DNA of 64,000 bases. Origin: Prochlorococcus sp. MIT 1341. GTDB lineage: Bacteria > Cyanobacteriota > Cyanobacteriia > PCC-6307 > Cyanobiaceae. Location: positions 1,596,001 through 1,660,000 of the forward strand of contig NZ_CP139304.1 in NCBI RefSeq assembly GCF_034092415.1. Direction: 5' to 3'. Of the stretch, positions 32,744 to 41,042 are shown in pieces (the stretch's first letter is position 1; each line of letters opens with the position of its first letter). Below the pieces are notes generated by a model. The model was not told the DNA's origin. It did no database searches and saw only the letters and a program-made list of their open reading frames with translations. A program made the position numbers and the translations under genes.

Positions 32744-32902
32744 ATGAGTACTGAACTTATTTGCTTTTTCTTGCTTGGATTCGCAGCATTTCTTCTAAAT
32801 GCTGGACTTTCTTCTAAAATTCTTACCCTCTTTTGGTTAGTCCTTCCATTGGTTGTAAAACTTGTTCTCGACACTAATAAAAGCAGAGTAATGGGTAAAT
32901 AA
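32744..32902 (+). CDS. Small membrane protein (52 aa), second of three
   Basis: MSTELICFFLLGFAAFLLNA and LFWLVLPLVVKLVLD are two hydrophobic segments around a short turn, then a basic tail. The stop TAA is followed at once by the next ATG, so the three genes are one operon. Confidence 0.6.
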   Translation: MSTELICFFLLGFAAFLLNAGLSSKILTLFWLVLPLVVKLVLDTNKSRVMGK

Positions 32903-33103
32903 ATGAAAAAGAGGAAAACACTCAAGTCAGATCCAAATTATCCAGATAATTTCTGGCCAAGATTAATTACTCTTTTATCTGCAGGAGCTTTTATTTTTTG
33001 GGTGATGACTTCTCCTAATGCAGATCTAACCTTACATAAATATTTGATAGATCAATTTCAGAACAAACTAGCTTCTTTCTGGAGCCCAATATTCTTTCTG
33101 TAA
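32903..33103 (+). CDS. Small membrane protein (66 aa), third of three
   Basis: MKKRKTLKSDPNYPDNFWPR, one helix (LITLLSAGAFIFWVMTSP), then an amphipathic tail. Basic N-terminus. Function unknown. Confidence 0.6.
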   Translation: MKKRKTLKSDPNYPDNFWPRLITLLSAGAFIFWVMTSPNADLTLHKYLIDQFQNKLASFWSPIFFL

Positions 33104-33114
33104 TTTTGTTTAAA

Positions 33115-33240
33115 TAGATTTAAAGAGATCGCTTAGACTTCTTGCTATCAATGGCTTTTGATTTCTTATCAGCTAGTAGTTTGCTTCAGTTATATTAAGA
33201 GTTTTGGGGCAGATAGGTGGTTTAGGTTATTAAGTTCAAG
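33115..33240 (+). repeat. Composite intergenic repeat, 33.2-kb copy
   Basis: AAAGAGATCGCTTAGAC, CTTATCAGCTAGTAGTTTGC, CAGTTATATTAAGAGTTTTG, GGGCAGATAGGTGGTTTAGG. More diverged than most copies. Confidence 0.6.
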
Positions 33241-33249
33241 AAATACCTA

Positions 33250-33690
33250 TTATTTCTTATAAGGAACAGTTAATTTCTGTCCTTTGACTCCTGCAGAAGC
33301 AACAAAAACTAGTGCAGCTTCATCACCAACGCTTTCGCAATAATGAATACTGTCTTGAGGAGTGGCGAAGCTTTCTCCAGGACCTACTTTTAATGATTTG
33401 CCATTGAGGGCCTCACAGGAAAGGTTCCCTTTCACTACATACGCAATTCCTGGTTGAGAGTGGAAATGAAGAGATGTTTTAAAACCTGGTTGGGCAGTAA
33501 TTCTCTGAAGTGTCATTTGTGGTTTGCCTTTTGGATAGGCATAAGAGTCTCCATTCCAAGACTCAGTCGCACTTATTAGAGTTTCGACAACTACAGGTTC
33601 AATATTTGCAGATGTTTTTTTCTTTGGATTACAGGCGACTAGTGGTAAAGCAATTCCAGCAGTTAGTGCAAATAGTAAAAAGCGTCGCAT
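33250..33690 (-). CDS. Cupin-fold lipoprotein (146 aa)
   Basis: The N-terminus MRRFLLFALTAGIALPLVAC is a lipoprotein signal with lipobox LVAC, so the mature protein is lipid-anchored in the periplasm. A single cupin follows: TSLHFHSQPGIAYVVKGNLS supplies metal-ligand histidines, and TPQDSIHYCESV the later one. I use the ATG at 33688-33690 on account of the signal; the frame extends to 33774. Substrate unknown. Confidence 0.75.
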   Translation of the reverse strand: MRRFLLFALTAGIALPLVACNPKKKTSANIEPVVVETLISATESWNGDSYAYPKGKPQMTLQRITAQPGFKTSLHFHSQPGIAYVVKGNLSCEALNGKSLKVGPGESFATPQDSIHYCESVGDEAALVFVASAGVKGQKLTVPYKK

Positions 33691-33754
33691 TTTTGAATTA
33701 ATGATCAATGATTGGTTCATGGCCGTTTTCATATTAAGGACGTTTCCAAAAAAA

Positions 33755-34126
33755 TTAATCAGCAAACATTCCATCTACTGATAGCTCTCTTCTTGTCTCT
33801 GGCGATGGATATTGCTGGTAATACAAGGCCATTCCATAGGTCAAAGCTATTGCAATCAGTATCCAATTAATTAACGATTTCTTTTTACTAGGAGCCTTTG
33901 CTTTCATTGCCCTTGGTTTGTTTTGCATCTCCGGGAAATAGCCAGTCAGTTGAATTAGGTCCCAGATCTCATCTCGGTCATATGAAGACAAGTCTCTCCC
34001 TGGGACACCACTCCCTTCTTGTAACCCTAGGGCTTTCATCTTTTCTCTAATCAGAGTTTTTCTTTCATCGCTTGACATCGCCCTGAAGCCATCTTTTCTT
34101 TTTTCACTGTCCTCTTGAATTGCCAT
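33755..34126 (-). CDS. Membrane-anchored small protein (123 aa)
   Basis: A charged N-terminal region (MAIQEDSEKRKDGFRAMSSD; KTLIREKMKALGLQ) and DLSSYDRDEIWDLIQLTGYF precede a membrane helix (LINWILIAIALTYGMALYY). Upstream of the cupin lipoprotein on the same strand; could be co-transcribed. Function unknown. Confidence 0.6.
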   Translation of the reverse strand: MAIQEDSEKRKDGFRAMSSDERKTLIREKMKALGLQEGSGVPGRDLSSYDRDEIWDLIQLTGYFPEMQNKPRAMKAKAPSKKKSLINWILIAIALTYGMALYYQQYPSPETRRELSVDGMFAD

Positions 34127-34296
34127 GTCTTCTTGCTTTTTTTAGCAAATTTCACCATTCCTCAAGTTTAGATAGAAATTTCAGATTCGCTGAGAACAGT
34201 TGATATCACTAAAAAGGAAGTTTTCATTAGCCAATATGAGATGTCTTTTTAACCCATTGCGAAAAAGAGGTTAAAGAGCTTGGTGAGGGTTAGAGA

Positions 34297-34338
34297 CCTG
34301 CTCAAATTTTGCTGAAATTTGAGCAGGTTTCTCTCTTT
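34297..34338. terminator. Strong intrinsic terminator (first copy)
   Basis: CCTGCTCAAATTT-N5-AAATTTGAGCAGG is a perfect 13-bp stem, followed on the + strand by TTTCTCTCTTTT. On the - strand it lies downstream of the His-rich lipoprotein gene. An identical hairpin is at 39394-39437. Confidence 0.75.
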
Positions 34339-34416
34339 TCCTATTTTGACTCACTTATCTGGTTTTGAGCTTATGGGTATGTGTGACCAGGGAATTATCA
34401 GAATTAAAGACCTTTC

Positions 34417-34569
34417 TTAATGGCTATGACCGTGGTGGTCATGATCGTGATCGTGATCTTTGTGTATTCCATCAGTGGGAACGTCTTCGACTTTAGATTC
34501 GCATCCACTTAGAGAAATAGGACTGAAAATAATTGCTGCTGCAAAAAATGGGAAAAGCAGTTTTTTCAT
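34417..34569 (-). CDS. His-rich lipoprotein (50 aa), copy 1
   Basis: The signal MKKLLFPFFAAAIIFSPISL leads to the lipobox LSGC; the mature protein is only about 28 residues and ends HKDHDHDHDHHGHSH, a metal-binding His/Asp tail. It is probably a periplasmic zinc- (or other transition-metal-) holding lipoprotein. It is divergent from an outer-membrane porin, with a palindromic operator between. Confidence 0.75.
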   Translation of the reverse strand: MKKLLFPFFAAAIIFSPISLSGCESKVEDVPTDGIHKDHDHDHDHHGHSH

Positions 34570-34597
34570 GAAATCAAAAAAATAACCTCTACGTGAG

Positions 34598-34616
34598 AAC
34601 GATAACGGTTATCGTT
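34598..34616. promoter_or_regulatory. 9-1-9 palindrome AACGATAACGGTTATCGTT (Zur/Fur-type operator candidate)
   Basis: A perfect inverted repeat with a single-base centre, between the His-rich lipoprotein and porin genes. Length and GATAAC-x-GTTATC core resemble Zur/Fur-family boxes. The matching position after the second lipoprotein copy (39710-39728) has five changes that break the symmetry. Confidence 0.6.
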
Positions 34617-34651
34617 CCTGATGAACACATTCATTCCGTGTGAGGAACTAA

Positions 34652-36286
34652 ATGAAACTCTTCCAGCAATTGCTGGTGGCTCCTGCTGCATTGGGCCTTA
34701 TGGCACCAATGGCTGCACAAGCCGCAGACCTCAACATTGACGGTGTGTCTGATTATTCAGCAGCCGGCGAGCAGGTCACCAGCGTCTCTCAATTTTCTGA
34801 CGTTTATCCAACCGATTGGGCATACCAAGCTCTTTCAAGTTTGACCGAGCGTTACGGCTGTGTAGCCGGATACCCCGGTGGAACTTTCGGTGGTAACCGT
34901 TCAATCACTCGTTACGAGGCAGCTGCATTATTGAATGCATGTCTTGATCGCGTCACTGAAGTTAGTGATGACGTCAAGCGTCTTCTTTCAGAATTCGGTC
35001 CTGAGCTTGCTGTTCTTAAGGGCAGAGTTGATGGCATCGAAGCTCGCGTTGGCGACATGGCTGCAGGTCAGTTTTCAACCACTACCAAGCTAAGCGGCGT
35101 AGCAACCTTTGTTGTTGGAGCCAACGGATTCTCTGGTGATGATGCTTTTGCTAGTAGTGACACCAGCAATCCTCGCCATGCGAATGCTGGTAAAACTGAT
35201 GGCGGAACTGTTTTGAGTTATGACCTTCAGTTGGAGCTTGCAACCAGCTTCACTGGTGAAGACCTTTTGAATACTGTTCTTAGAGCAGGGAACTTTGGTA
35301 GTAACGGTTTCGGAGGGGCTGGATATACAGAACTGTCGACTTTAGAAACAGGTTTTGACAGTGGGGATCAGCTCAAGGTTGACAAGCTATGGTATTCGTT
35401 CCCTTGGGGTGATGATTTTACAGTTATCGCTGGACCTCTAGTCGGGGCGGAAGACATGCTTGCGGTTAACCCCTCCCTTTATGGTTCTGAGACCATCCTT
35501 GATGTATTTACTTATTCAGGTGCCCCTGGTACATATGGCCGTCCTTTAGGAGGTGGTGCTGGTCTCTCTTGGAATCAAGGTGATATAGATGTAAGTGCAA
35601 ACTACGTCTCTACAAATGCATCAAATAGTAATCCCGCTAGTGGAGGTGGGCTTCTCACTGAAGCTGCTGGAAGTAGCGCTATTATGCAAGTTGCCTATAG
35701 CAAGGAGAATTGGGGTGTTGCAGTTGCTTACAATTATGCCTCTACAGATCACCAGAATATCCTCGGTGGATCTACAGGGACATCTTTAGCTAATGCAGTA
35801 CACGATATCGGGCCCACTAATTCTTATAGCTTGAGTACTTGGTGGTCTCCTGCTGAAACAGGCTTAATTCCTACCCTGAGTGCAGGGTGGGGAATTAATA
35901 CAGTGGAGGATAATGATGATAGGGAGAATACGACATACGACAGTGCTACAACTCAGTCTTGGGCTGTGGGAATGGAGTGGGAAGATGCCTTTATGGATGG
36001 GAACATCTTTGGATTTGCGTTTGGTCAGCCTAATTTTGTGACTGAAATTGACTATGACTCGTCAACTAAAGACGATGATGCCGAGGATGGCAACTATGCC
36101 ATGGAATGGTGGTATAAAATTCAGGTTTCTGACAACATTACAGTCACTCCTGCAATTTTCTATCTAAGTCGTCCATTTGGTGATCAAACTGATCAACGAC
36201 AAGACACTCATGGAGGAGATGCTGGTTCAAAGGATTCCACTTTCAGAAACTTTGGTGCACTTGTGAAGACTACCTTCACTTTCTAA
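34652..36286 (+). CDS. SLH-domain outer-membrane porin, SomA/OprB type (544 aa)
   Basis: Signal peptide at residues 1-24 (LMAPMAAQA-AD). An SLH domain (SQFSDVYPTDWAYQALSSLT, RYGCVAGYPGGTF, RSITRYEAAALLNACLDRV) anchors to peptidoglycan-linked polymer; a short coiled coil (VKRLLSEFGPELAVLKGRVD) links to a 16-18-strand OprB-like barrel ending VKTTFTF. It mediates uptake of ions and small solutes across the outer membrane. The palindrome upstream suggests metal-dependent control. Its codon use looks highly expressed. Confidence 0.9.
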   Translation: MKLFQQLLVAPAALGLMAPMAAQAADLNIDGVSDYSAAGEQVTSVSQFSDVYPTDWAYQALSSLTERYGCVAGYPGGTFGGNRSITRYEAAALLNACLDRVTEVSDDVKRLLSEFGPELAVLKGRVDGIEARVGDMAAGQFSTTTKLSGVATFVVGANGFSGDDAFASSDTSNPRHANAGKTDGGTVLSYDLQLELATSFTGEDLLNTVLRAGNFGSNGFGGAGYTELSTLETGFDSGDQLKVDKLWYSFPWGDDFTVIAGPLVGAEDMLAVNPSLYGSETILDVFTYSGAPGTYGRPLGGGAGLSWNQGDIDVSANYVSTNASNSNPASGGGLLTEAAGSSAIMQVAYSKENWGVAVAYNYASTDHQNILGGSTGTSLANAVHDIGPTNSYSLSTWWSPAETGLIPTLSAGWGINTVEDNDDRENTTYDSATTQSWAVGMEWEDAFMDGNIFGFAFGQPNFVTEIDYDSSTKDDDAEDGNYAMEWWYKIQVSDNITVTPAIFYLSRPFGDQTDQRQDTHGGDAGSKDSTFRNFGALVKTTFTF

Positions 36287-36330
36287 ACCAGGAGAAATTG
36301 GTTTAGGCCAGTTTGATTTCTCTTTTAAAT

Positions 36331-36368
36331 AATTGCTCTTATCAGAGATGGTAAGAGCAATTTTTTTG
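36331..36368 (+). terminator. Intrinsic terminator of the porin gene
   Basis: AATTGCTCTTA-N10-TAAGAGCAATT followed by TTTTT: a perfect 11-bp stem with U-tract. Confidence 0.9.
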
Positions 36369-36374
36369 CTTGCA

Positions 36375-36480
36375 TTTCCTAGAAGAGATTTACAGAAGTT
36401 GCTCAGATCCATTGGTAACAATAGTTCTTAACTGTTTATTAGCCAGTGGGGAATGTCAGTCTTATCAAGCTGGTTCAGGG
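36375..36480 (+). repeat. Composite intergenic repeat, 36.4-kb copy
   Basis: TTTACAGAAGTTGCTCAG, CATTGGTAACAATAGTTC, TTATTAGCCAGTGGGG and CAGTCTTATCAAGCTGG. The variant middle (TTGGTAACAATAG) is shared with 6.09 and 58.96 kb. Confidence 0.65.
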
Positions 36481-36545
36481 AACTTAGGCGTGCGAAGAAT
36501 GGAACTTGCTCAGCAAGACTTCTAATTGCTTTTATTATCTCTTAT

Positions 36546-36710
36546 ATGGAAAGCACTAACTGGGTTCCTTCAGAAGAAGAACGAGAAGTAATGGAAGCTG
36601 TCTGGATGCAGGTCAAAGGTGCTTGCGAGAAACTAAAGGAAGAAACCAATGCCAAAGACGAACACATCAGAAAGATGCTACAAGAGATGGCTAAAAGTTA
36701 TTACTCATGA
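36546..36710 (+). CDS. Small hydrophilic protein (54 aa)
   Basis: MESTNWVPSEEEREVMEAVW, then MQVKGACEKLKEETNAKDEH and a C-terminal helix. An in-frame ATG at 36453 would give 85 aa but begins inside the composite repeat, so I prefer 36546. Helical, acidic; function unknown. Confidence 0.5.
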   Translation: MESTNWVPSEEEREVMEAVWMQVKGACEKLKEETNAKDEHIRKMLQEMAKSYYS

Positions 36711-36786
36711 AAGGGTTCATCTTTGCAGCTATAAACCCTCGATTTGCTTTACAACCTTTGGCAAATGATCAAATGGAGAGTTCTTG

Positions 36787-38703
36787 GTGAGTTTAATTAG
36801 CTTAGTGAACGCTTCAAAAGACTTTGGCATCAAAAGCCTTTTCAAAAACCTACATCTTCATATTAATAAAGGAGAAAGACTTGGTTTGATTGGGCCAAAT
36901 GGATCGGGTAAATCAACTTTATTAAAAGTCCTTGCCGGAGTCGAACCTCTAGGGGAAGGTAAAAGGGAAGCTCTGTCTTCTTTGCGGATATCTTTTGTAA
37001 GTCAAGAAACAATTTTCGATAGTCAAAAAAGTATTTTGGAAGAAGTACTTGAAGGATGCGGAGAAAAACGGAAATTATTACTTGACTTCACTAACCTGAG
37101 CAGAAAAATAGCTCAAAACCCAGAAGATGAAAGGCTGTTAAAAAAACTAGGTGAAACAAGTGAAATGATGGATGCTGCGGAGGCATGGAATCTAGAGCAG
37201 CAATGCCAGGAAATACTTCGAAGACTAGGAATTCAAGATTTAGATAAACCAATCAAAGAGCTTTCTGGTGGTTATCGCAAGAGGGTGGGCCTTGCATCTG
37301 CCTTGGTAAGTCAACCTGATGTTTTACTTCTTGATGAGCCAACCAATCATCTAGATGCTTCTGCAGTTGAATGGCTTCAAAATTGGCTAAGTAATTACCA
37401 GGGAGCACTTGTCCTAATAACTCACGATAGGTACGTTCTCGATCGAATCACATCTCGTATGGTTGAAATCACTAATGGAGAAGTTCATAAATACTTAGGT
37501 AATTATCGACAATTTCTTCAGCAGAAAGTCGAGCAAGAGCAATTAGAAGTATCGACAAAGAAAAAGTTTCAGGGCTTTTTAAGAAAGGAGTTAGCTTGGT
37601 TAAGACAAGGGCCTAAAGCAAGAAGCACTAAGCAGAAAGCACGTCTTCAGAGAATTGCTCAAATGCAAGCGAAACCAAAAGCTTTAGTCAAAGCCAAATT
37701 AGAAGTAGATTCACTTAGCAGAAGGATTGGTCAAATTGCAATTGAAGCAGAGGGAGTAGGTTTATTGAGTGGTAATAGAAAGAATAATCCGATGCTTTTT
37801 GATAACTTTACTTATAGCTTTTCTCCAGAGGATAGGGTAGGAATCATTGGCCCCAATGGTAGTGGAAAATCAACTCTTCTAGACTTAATTGCTGGCAGAA
37901 GATCACCTAGTCGTGGAACGATTAGGCTTGGCGAAACAGTTCATATTGGCTATCTTGATCAAGATACAAATGAATTAAATCAGGGTAAAGGTTTAAATCG
38001 TAAAGTGATAGAATTTGTAGAAGAAGCTGCCCTAAGGATTGATCACGGCGGAAAACAAATTACAGCTTCTCAACTTTTAGAAAAGTTTCTTTTCCCACCA
38101 AGTCAGCAACATAGCCCTTTAAGAAAACTTTCAGGAGGCGAAAAAAGACGACTTGCGCTATGTAAAATGCTTATACAAGGCCCTAATATACTTCTTCTAG
38201 ACGAGCCGACAAATGATTTAGATATACAAACACTAAGTGTTCTTGAAGATTTTCTTGAAGATTTCAAAGGGTGTGTTGTAGTTGTTTCACATGATCGATA
38301 TTTTCTTGATCGAACAATAGATCGAATCTTTAATTTTGAAAATGGTAGCTTGAAAAGATATGAAGGAAACTACACCAGATTTCTCGAATTGAAGATTTTG
38401 GATGATCACAAAGAAGAACAAAAGGAACTTAAAAATATTAAATGCACACCTAAAAAGAATGATCTCAACCAAATATTAAAGCCTAAAAAGAGTTCAAATC
38501 GGATTAGCTTCAAAGAATCAAGAGAGCTAAAAGATCTTAACCTAAAATTACCTCAGCTAGAAGAAAAGAAAAAATTACTAGAAAAAAGAATATCCGAAAG
38601 TGAGGGTAATATTAATCAACTAAGTCATGAGCTGGCATCAATTCTTGAAGTTATTCAAGAGTCTGAGGATAGATGGATTGAATTAAGTGAACTCTCTGAT
38701 TGA
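36787..38703 (+). CDS. uup: ABC-F family ATPase (Uup-like, 638 aa)
   Basis: Soluble protein with two ABC cassettes and no membrane domain; ABC-F proteins act on the ribosome. Cassette 1 has GPNGSGKSTLL, LSGGYRKRVGLA and LLLDEPTNHLD; cassette 2 has GPNGSGKSTLLDLIAG, LSGGEKRRLALC and LLLDEPTNDLD. A charged C-terminal coiled coil (residues about 540-638) is what distinguishes Uup from EttA. I use GTG at 36787 with GGAG upstream; TTG at 36784 is the alternative. It may help rescue stalled ribosomes or affect transposon/duplication stability as Uup does in E. coli. Confidence 0.88.
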   Translation: MSLISLVNASKDFGIKSLFKNLHLHINKGERLGLIGPNGSGKSTLLKVLAGVEPLGEGKREALSSLRISFVSQETIFDSQKSILEEVLEGCGEKRKLLLDFTNLSRKIAQNPEDERLLKKLGETSEMMDAAEAWNLEQQCQEILRRLGIQDLDKPIKELSGGYRKRVGLASALVSQPDVLLLDEPTNHLDASAVEWLQNWLSNYQGALVLITHDRYVLDRITSRMVEITNGEVHKYLGNYRQFLQQKVEQEQLEVSTKKKFQGFLRKELAWLRQGPKARSTKQKARLQRIAQMQAKPKALVKAKLEVDSLSRRIGQIAIEAEGVGLLSGNRKNNPMLFDNFTYSFSPEDRVGIIGPNGSGKSTLLDLIAGRRSPSRGTIRLGETVHIGYLDQDTNELNQGKGLNRKVIEFVEEAALRIDHGGKQITASQLLEKFLFPPSQQHSPLRKLSGGEKRRLALCKMLIQGPNILLLDEPTNDLDIQTLSVLEDFLEDFKGCVVVVSHDRYFLDRTIDRIFNFENGSLKRYEGNYTRFLELKILDDHKEEQKELKNIKCTPKKNDLNQILKPKKSSNRISFKESRELKDLNLKLPQLEEKKKLLEKRISESEGNINQLSHELASILEVIQESEDRWIELSELSD

Positions 38704-38742
38704 GATAGTTTGATGATCGTAAATCGTATAGGGAAAAACAAA

Positions 38743-38901
38743 TTAAGCAGCAGTGGCCTCATAGTCTTCATTGACGACCCCTTCTATTATTTCTAAAGCG
38801 ATTTGTTTTGATGATGCTTGAGAGGCTTCCCAATATCTGATTAGGAGTTGAAGTTCTTTGATCCTCTGCTTGGCGACCTCGACTTTTTGTTCAATGTTCA
38901 T
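38743..38901 (-). CDS. 52-aa helical protein
   Basis: MNIEQKVEVAKQRIKELQLL, IRYWEASQASSKQIALEIIE, ending GVVNEDYEATAA. A single amphipathic helix with an acidic tail. Overlaps no other gene. Function unknown. Confidence 0.55.
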   Translation of the reverse strand: MNIEQKVEVAKQRIKELQLLIRYWEASQASSKQIALEIIEGVVNEDYEATAA

Positions 38902-38991
38902 AGCAAGGAAGCATTTCAAAGGCCTGAACCATTTAGACGTCTATCCCTTGCGATTTCAAGCTTGGTAAGCAAAGTAATATCAAATGATTAC

Positions 38992-39138
38992 CTAAGCGGC
39001 CATTAAGTCTCCTCCCTCTATCTCTTGCATTAAAGGCGTCAAGGCTTCCGTTAACTCTCTTTCATTTTCAAAACCCAAGACTTCCGCAGGTTCTTTACCT
39101 ATTGAGTAAACTTCATCTGCGCCTAGTGAAACGGACAT
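38992..39138 (-). CDS. 48-aa acidic peptide
   Basis: MSVSLGADEVYSIGKEPAEV, LGFENERELTEALTPLMQ, ending EIEGGDLMAA. The acidic helix followed by GG and a short tail superficially resembles a double-glycine leader peptide, but there is no core peptide, so I treat it as a plain hypothetical. Confidence 0.45.
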   Translation of the reverse strand: MSVSLGADEVYSIGKEPAEVLGFENERELTEALTPLMQEIEGGDLMAA

Positions 39139-39393
39139 TCTTTAAACGATTTTAATAAAAGATAAAGGCTTTCCTTGAAATGTCTATCTCAGATATTGAT
39201 CTGCACAATTATTGGTTCTGCAGTGGTTTGGCTAGATCTTCCTTTCAGTAATGTACAAGGGAGTTTAGATAGAAATTTCAGATTCGCTGAGAACAGTTGA
39301 TATCACTAAAAAGGAAGTTTTCATTAGCCAATATGAGATGTCTTTTTAACCCATTGCGAAAAAGAGGTTAAAGAGCTTGGTGAGGGTTAGAGA

Positions 39394-39437
39394 CCTGCTC
39401 AAATTTTGCTGAAATTTGAGCAGGTTTCTCTCTTTTC
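39394..39437. terminator. Strong intrinsic terminator (second copy)
   Basis: Same 13-bp perfect stem as at 34297 with TTTCTCTCTTTT on the + strand. Confidence 0.75.
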
Positions 39438-39513
39438 CTATTTTGACTCACTTATCTGGTTTTGAGCTTATGGGTATGTGTGACCAGGGAATTATCAGAA
39501 TTAAAGACCTTTC

Positions 39514-39681
39514 TTAATGGCTATGACCGTGGTGGTCATGATCGTGGTGGTCATGATCGTGATCGTGATCTTTGTGTATTCCATCAGTGGGAACGTCTTC
39601 GACTTTAGATTCGCATCCACTTAGAGAAATAGGACTGAAAATAATTGCTGCTGCAAAAAATGGGAAAAGCAGTTTTTTCAT
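39514..39681 (-). CDS. His-rich lipoprotein (55 aa), copy 2
   Basis: Identical to copy 1 up to the tail, which is five residues longer (DHDHDHHDHDHHGHSH) through in-frame expansion of a GTGGTGGTCATGATC unit. Start at ATG 39679-39681, as in copy 1. The upstream operator palindrome is degraded, so expression may differ. Confidence 0.75.
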   Translation of the reverse strand: MKKLLFPFFAAAIIFSPISLSGCESKVEDVPTDGIHKDHDHDHDHHDHDHHGHSH

Positions 39682-39849
39682 GAAATCAAAAAAATAACCT
39701 CTACGTGAGAGCAATAGCGATTGTCGTTTTTGTTGTGATTTTGGACAAGTCGTTTTAGTTGAACGTTCTTATATCGCTAAAAATGCCTCAAATACAATGG
39801 TTCCTGAGACCTTTTTACGGTACTGTGTTTCTATGAGTAATTAAATTTT

Positions 39850-40674
39850 ATGGGTTCTTTAGAACCAAATCTGCGGCAAAATATCAAAGGAGAGGAGCAT
39901 AAGGATTTGACGTTAGATTTCATTACCCATGTCCCAATAGCCTTTGAGCGGCGCAAGAAAAGATTATTAATAGCTTCTGCTATTTATAGATTTTATAGAT
40001 TTTCTGCTAAATTCCTATCACAGAGATTTTTGCTAGGAATAGCGCTTGAATGTGAATTCATTTTAAGAAGAATTTGCTTGGAAATTACCAATTCAGAATT
40101 AGAAGGTAGAGACTTAAGGCTTGAAAAGAAAAGAGAATTTATCCTGAAAAATATATCAAACGTGGGAAGGGTGATAGACCTTGGTTGTGCTTGTGGTACA
40201 GACACAGTTTGGCTGCATAAAATCACAGGTCGTAAGACAATAGGAATCGATCATAATTTAGAACTTATTAATACTGCTAAGAGCAGGTATAACAAAAAAG
40301 ATTTAGAGTTCTTCTGTTTAGATGCTTTACAGTTTATGAAAGAAGACCAGAGAATATTAGAACAAAATGATCTGGTATTTCTAAGCCATATAGTAGAGCA
40401 TATTGATTATCCAAGCATTATGTTAACTGAACTATCTGAATATTTCAAATATAGCTACGTAGAAGTTCCTGATTATCTTGATTCTGACCCGTTAGCACAA
40501 GCAAAGTTGCAATTGGGTTCTAGGCTTTTATATTCTGATGATGATCACACTTTTGAGTACTCAAGAATTTCGATAAGAGGTCTCTTATTGGATTGTGGAT
40601 GGAGAATAGTTGATTCAGAGTTTTACGGAGGTGTCTCAAGATTCTGGTGTAAAAGTGAAAGAAAATCTCGCTAA
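39850..40674 (+). CDS. SAM-dependent class I methyltransferase (274 aa)
   Basis: Motif I VIDLGCACGTDTVWL (about residue 106), the acidic IGIDHN strand and the NDLVFLSHIVEHIDYPSIML motif identify a methyltransferase of the UbiE/Methyltransf_11-like group. The N-terminal 90 residues are helical and basic. It stands alone after the L2 repeat; substrate unknown, possibly a glycan or lipid. Confidence 0.75.
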   Translation: MGSLEPNLRQNIKGEEHKDLTLDFITHVPIAFERRKKRLLIASAIYRFYRFSAKFLSQRFLLGIALECEFILRRICLEITNSELEGRDLRLEKKREFILKNISNVGRVIDLGCACGTDTVWLHKITGRKTIGIDHNLELINTAKSRYNKKDLEFFCLDALQFMKEDQRILEQNDLVFLSHIVEHIDYPSIMLTELSEYFKYSYVEVPDYLDSDPLAQAKLQLGSRLLYSDDDHTFEYSRISIRGLLLDCGWRIVDSEFYGGVSRFWCKSERKSR

Positions 40675-40834
40675 AAGCAAGATTTGGTATTTGGTATCAA
40701 TAGTTTTTAGATATTCATCATAAACTAGGAAACCTTAGTCATATCAACCAATTTCAAGGAGTGTTTTTTCTTTATTAGGCGTTAAGAGCCTATTTCTCTT
40801 TATTAATAGAGTTTTTGATAGCCAATGCAGCAAG

Positions 40835-41004
40835 ACCTTCAGCATATCTTTAAGCGGTGGGATTCTGTGGAGAACTAGGTAGCAGGGCCGAACCCTGAAC
40901 TCCCGACTAAGGTTTTAGGCATCCACTGTTCTTTCGCGGACAAAAACGGACAGAGGGTCACTTTTGCACAAGTTGTTCTCCCCCCCCCTCTCTCTCTCAA
41001 CGAG
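40835..41004 (+). ncRNA. Candidate structured RNA / leader ahead of the 41.04-kb gene
   Basis: A G/C-richer island in an AT-rich spacer, with GGTGGGAT...ATCCACT and AGGGccgaACCCT pairings and the sequences GAACTCCCGACTAAGG and TTTTAGGCATCCAC. The layout is vaguely like cyanobacterial 6S RNA, but I cannot confirm that. It runs into a C9 tract and (CT)5 at 40980-40998. The rest of 40675-40834 has only weak repeat traces. Confidence 0.35.
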
Positions 41005-41042
41005 AGGCCTGGTAAGCTCTGATCGTGCTCAGGCCGTTTTTT
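41005..41042 (+). terminator. Intrinsic terminator abutting a start codon (attenuator candidate)
   Basis: AGGCCTG-N18-CAGGCC-G-TTTTTT ends at 41042, and the ATG of the next gene is at 41043. A terminator placed directly against a start codon suggests conditional read-through or an unusual leaderless start. Confidence 0.6.

Larger units (their letters stand above)
34162..34597 (+). repeat. Long direct repeat L1 (about 435 bp)
   Basis: Near-identical to 39248-39706. It begins inside a composite repeat (ATTTCAGATTCGCTGAG), then the second repeat family (GCCAATATGAGATGTC), a terminator hairpin, and the whole His-rich lipoprotein gene. Same orientation, about 5.1 kb apart. Confidence 0.9.
39248..39706 (+). 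repeat. Long direct repeat L2
   Basis: Second copy of the block at 34162-34597, with one 15-bp insertion in the His-tail coding repeat. Identity ends just before the palindrome region. L1 and L2 bracket the porin, the 54-aa gene, ABC-F and two small genes. Confidence 0.9.

Noticed and set aside
38992-39138. Peptide with EIEGG resembling a double-glycine leader (bacteriocin/lanthipeptide precursor)
   Set aside because: Only five residues follow the GG and no modification or transport genes are near.
40835-41004. Definite call of 6S RNA, SRP RNA or tmRNA
   Set aside because: Key diagnostic sequences of SRP RNA and tmRNA are missing, and 6S identity cannot be shown without a covariance search, so only a tentative structured-RNA feature is given.
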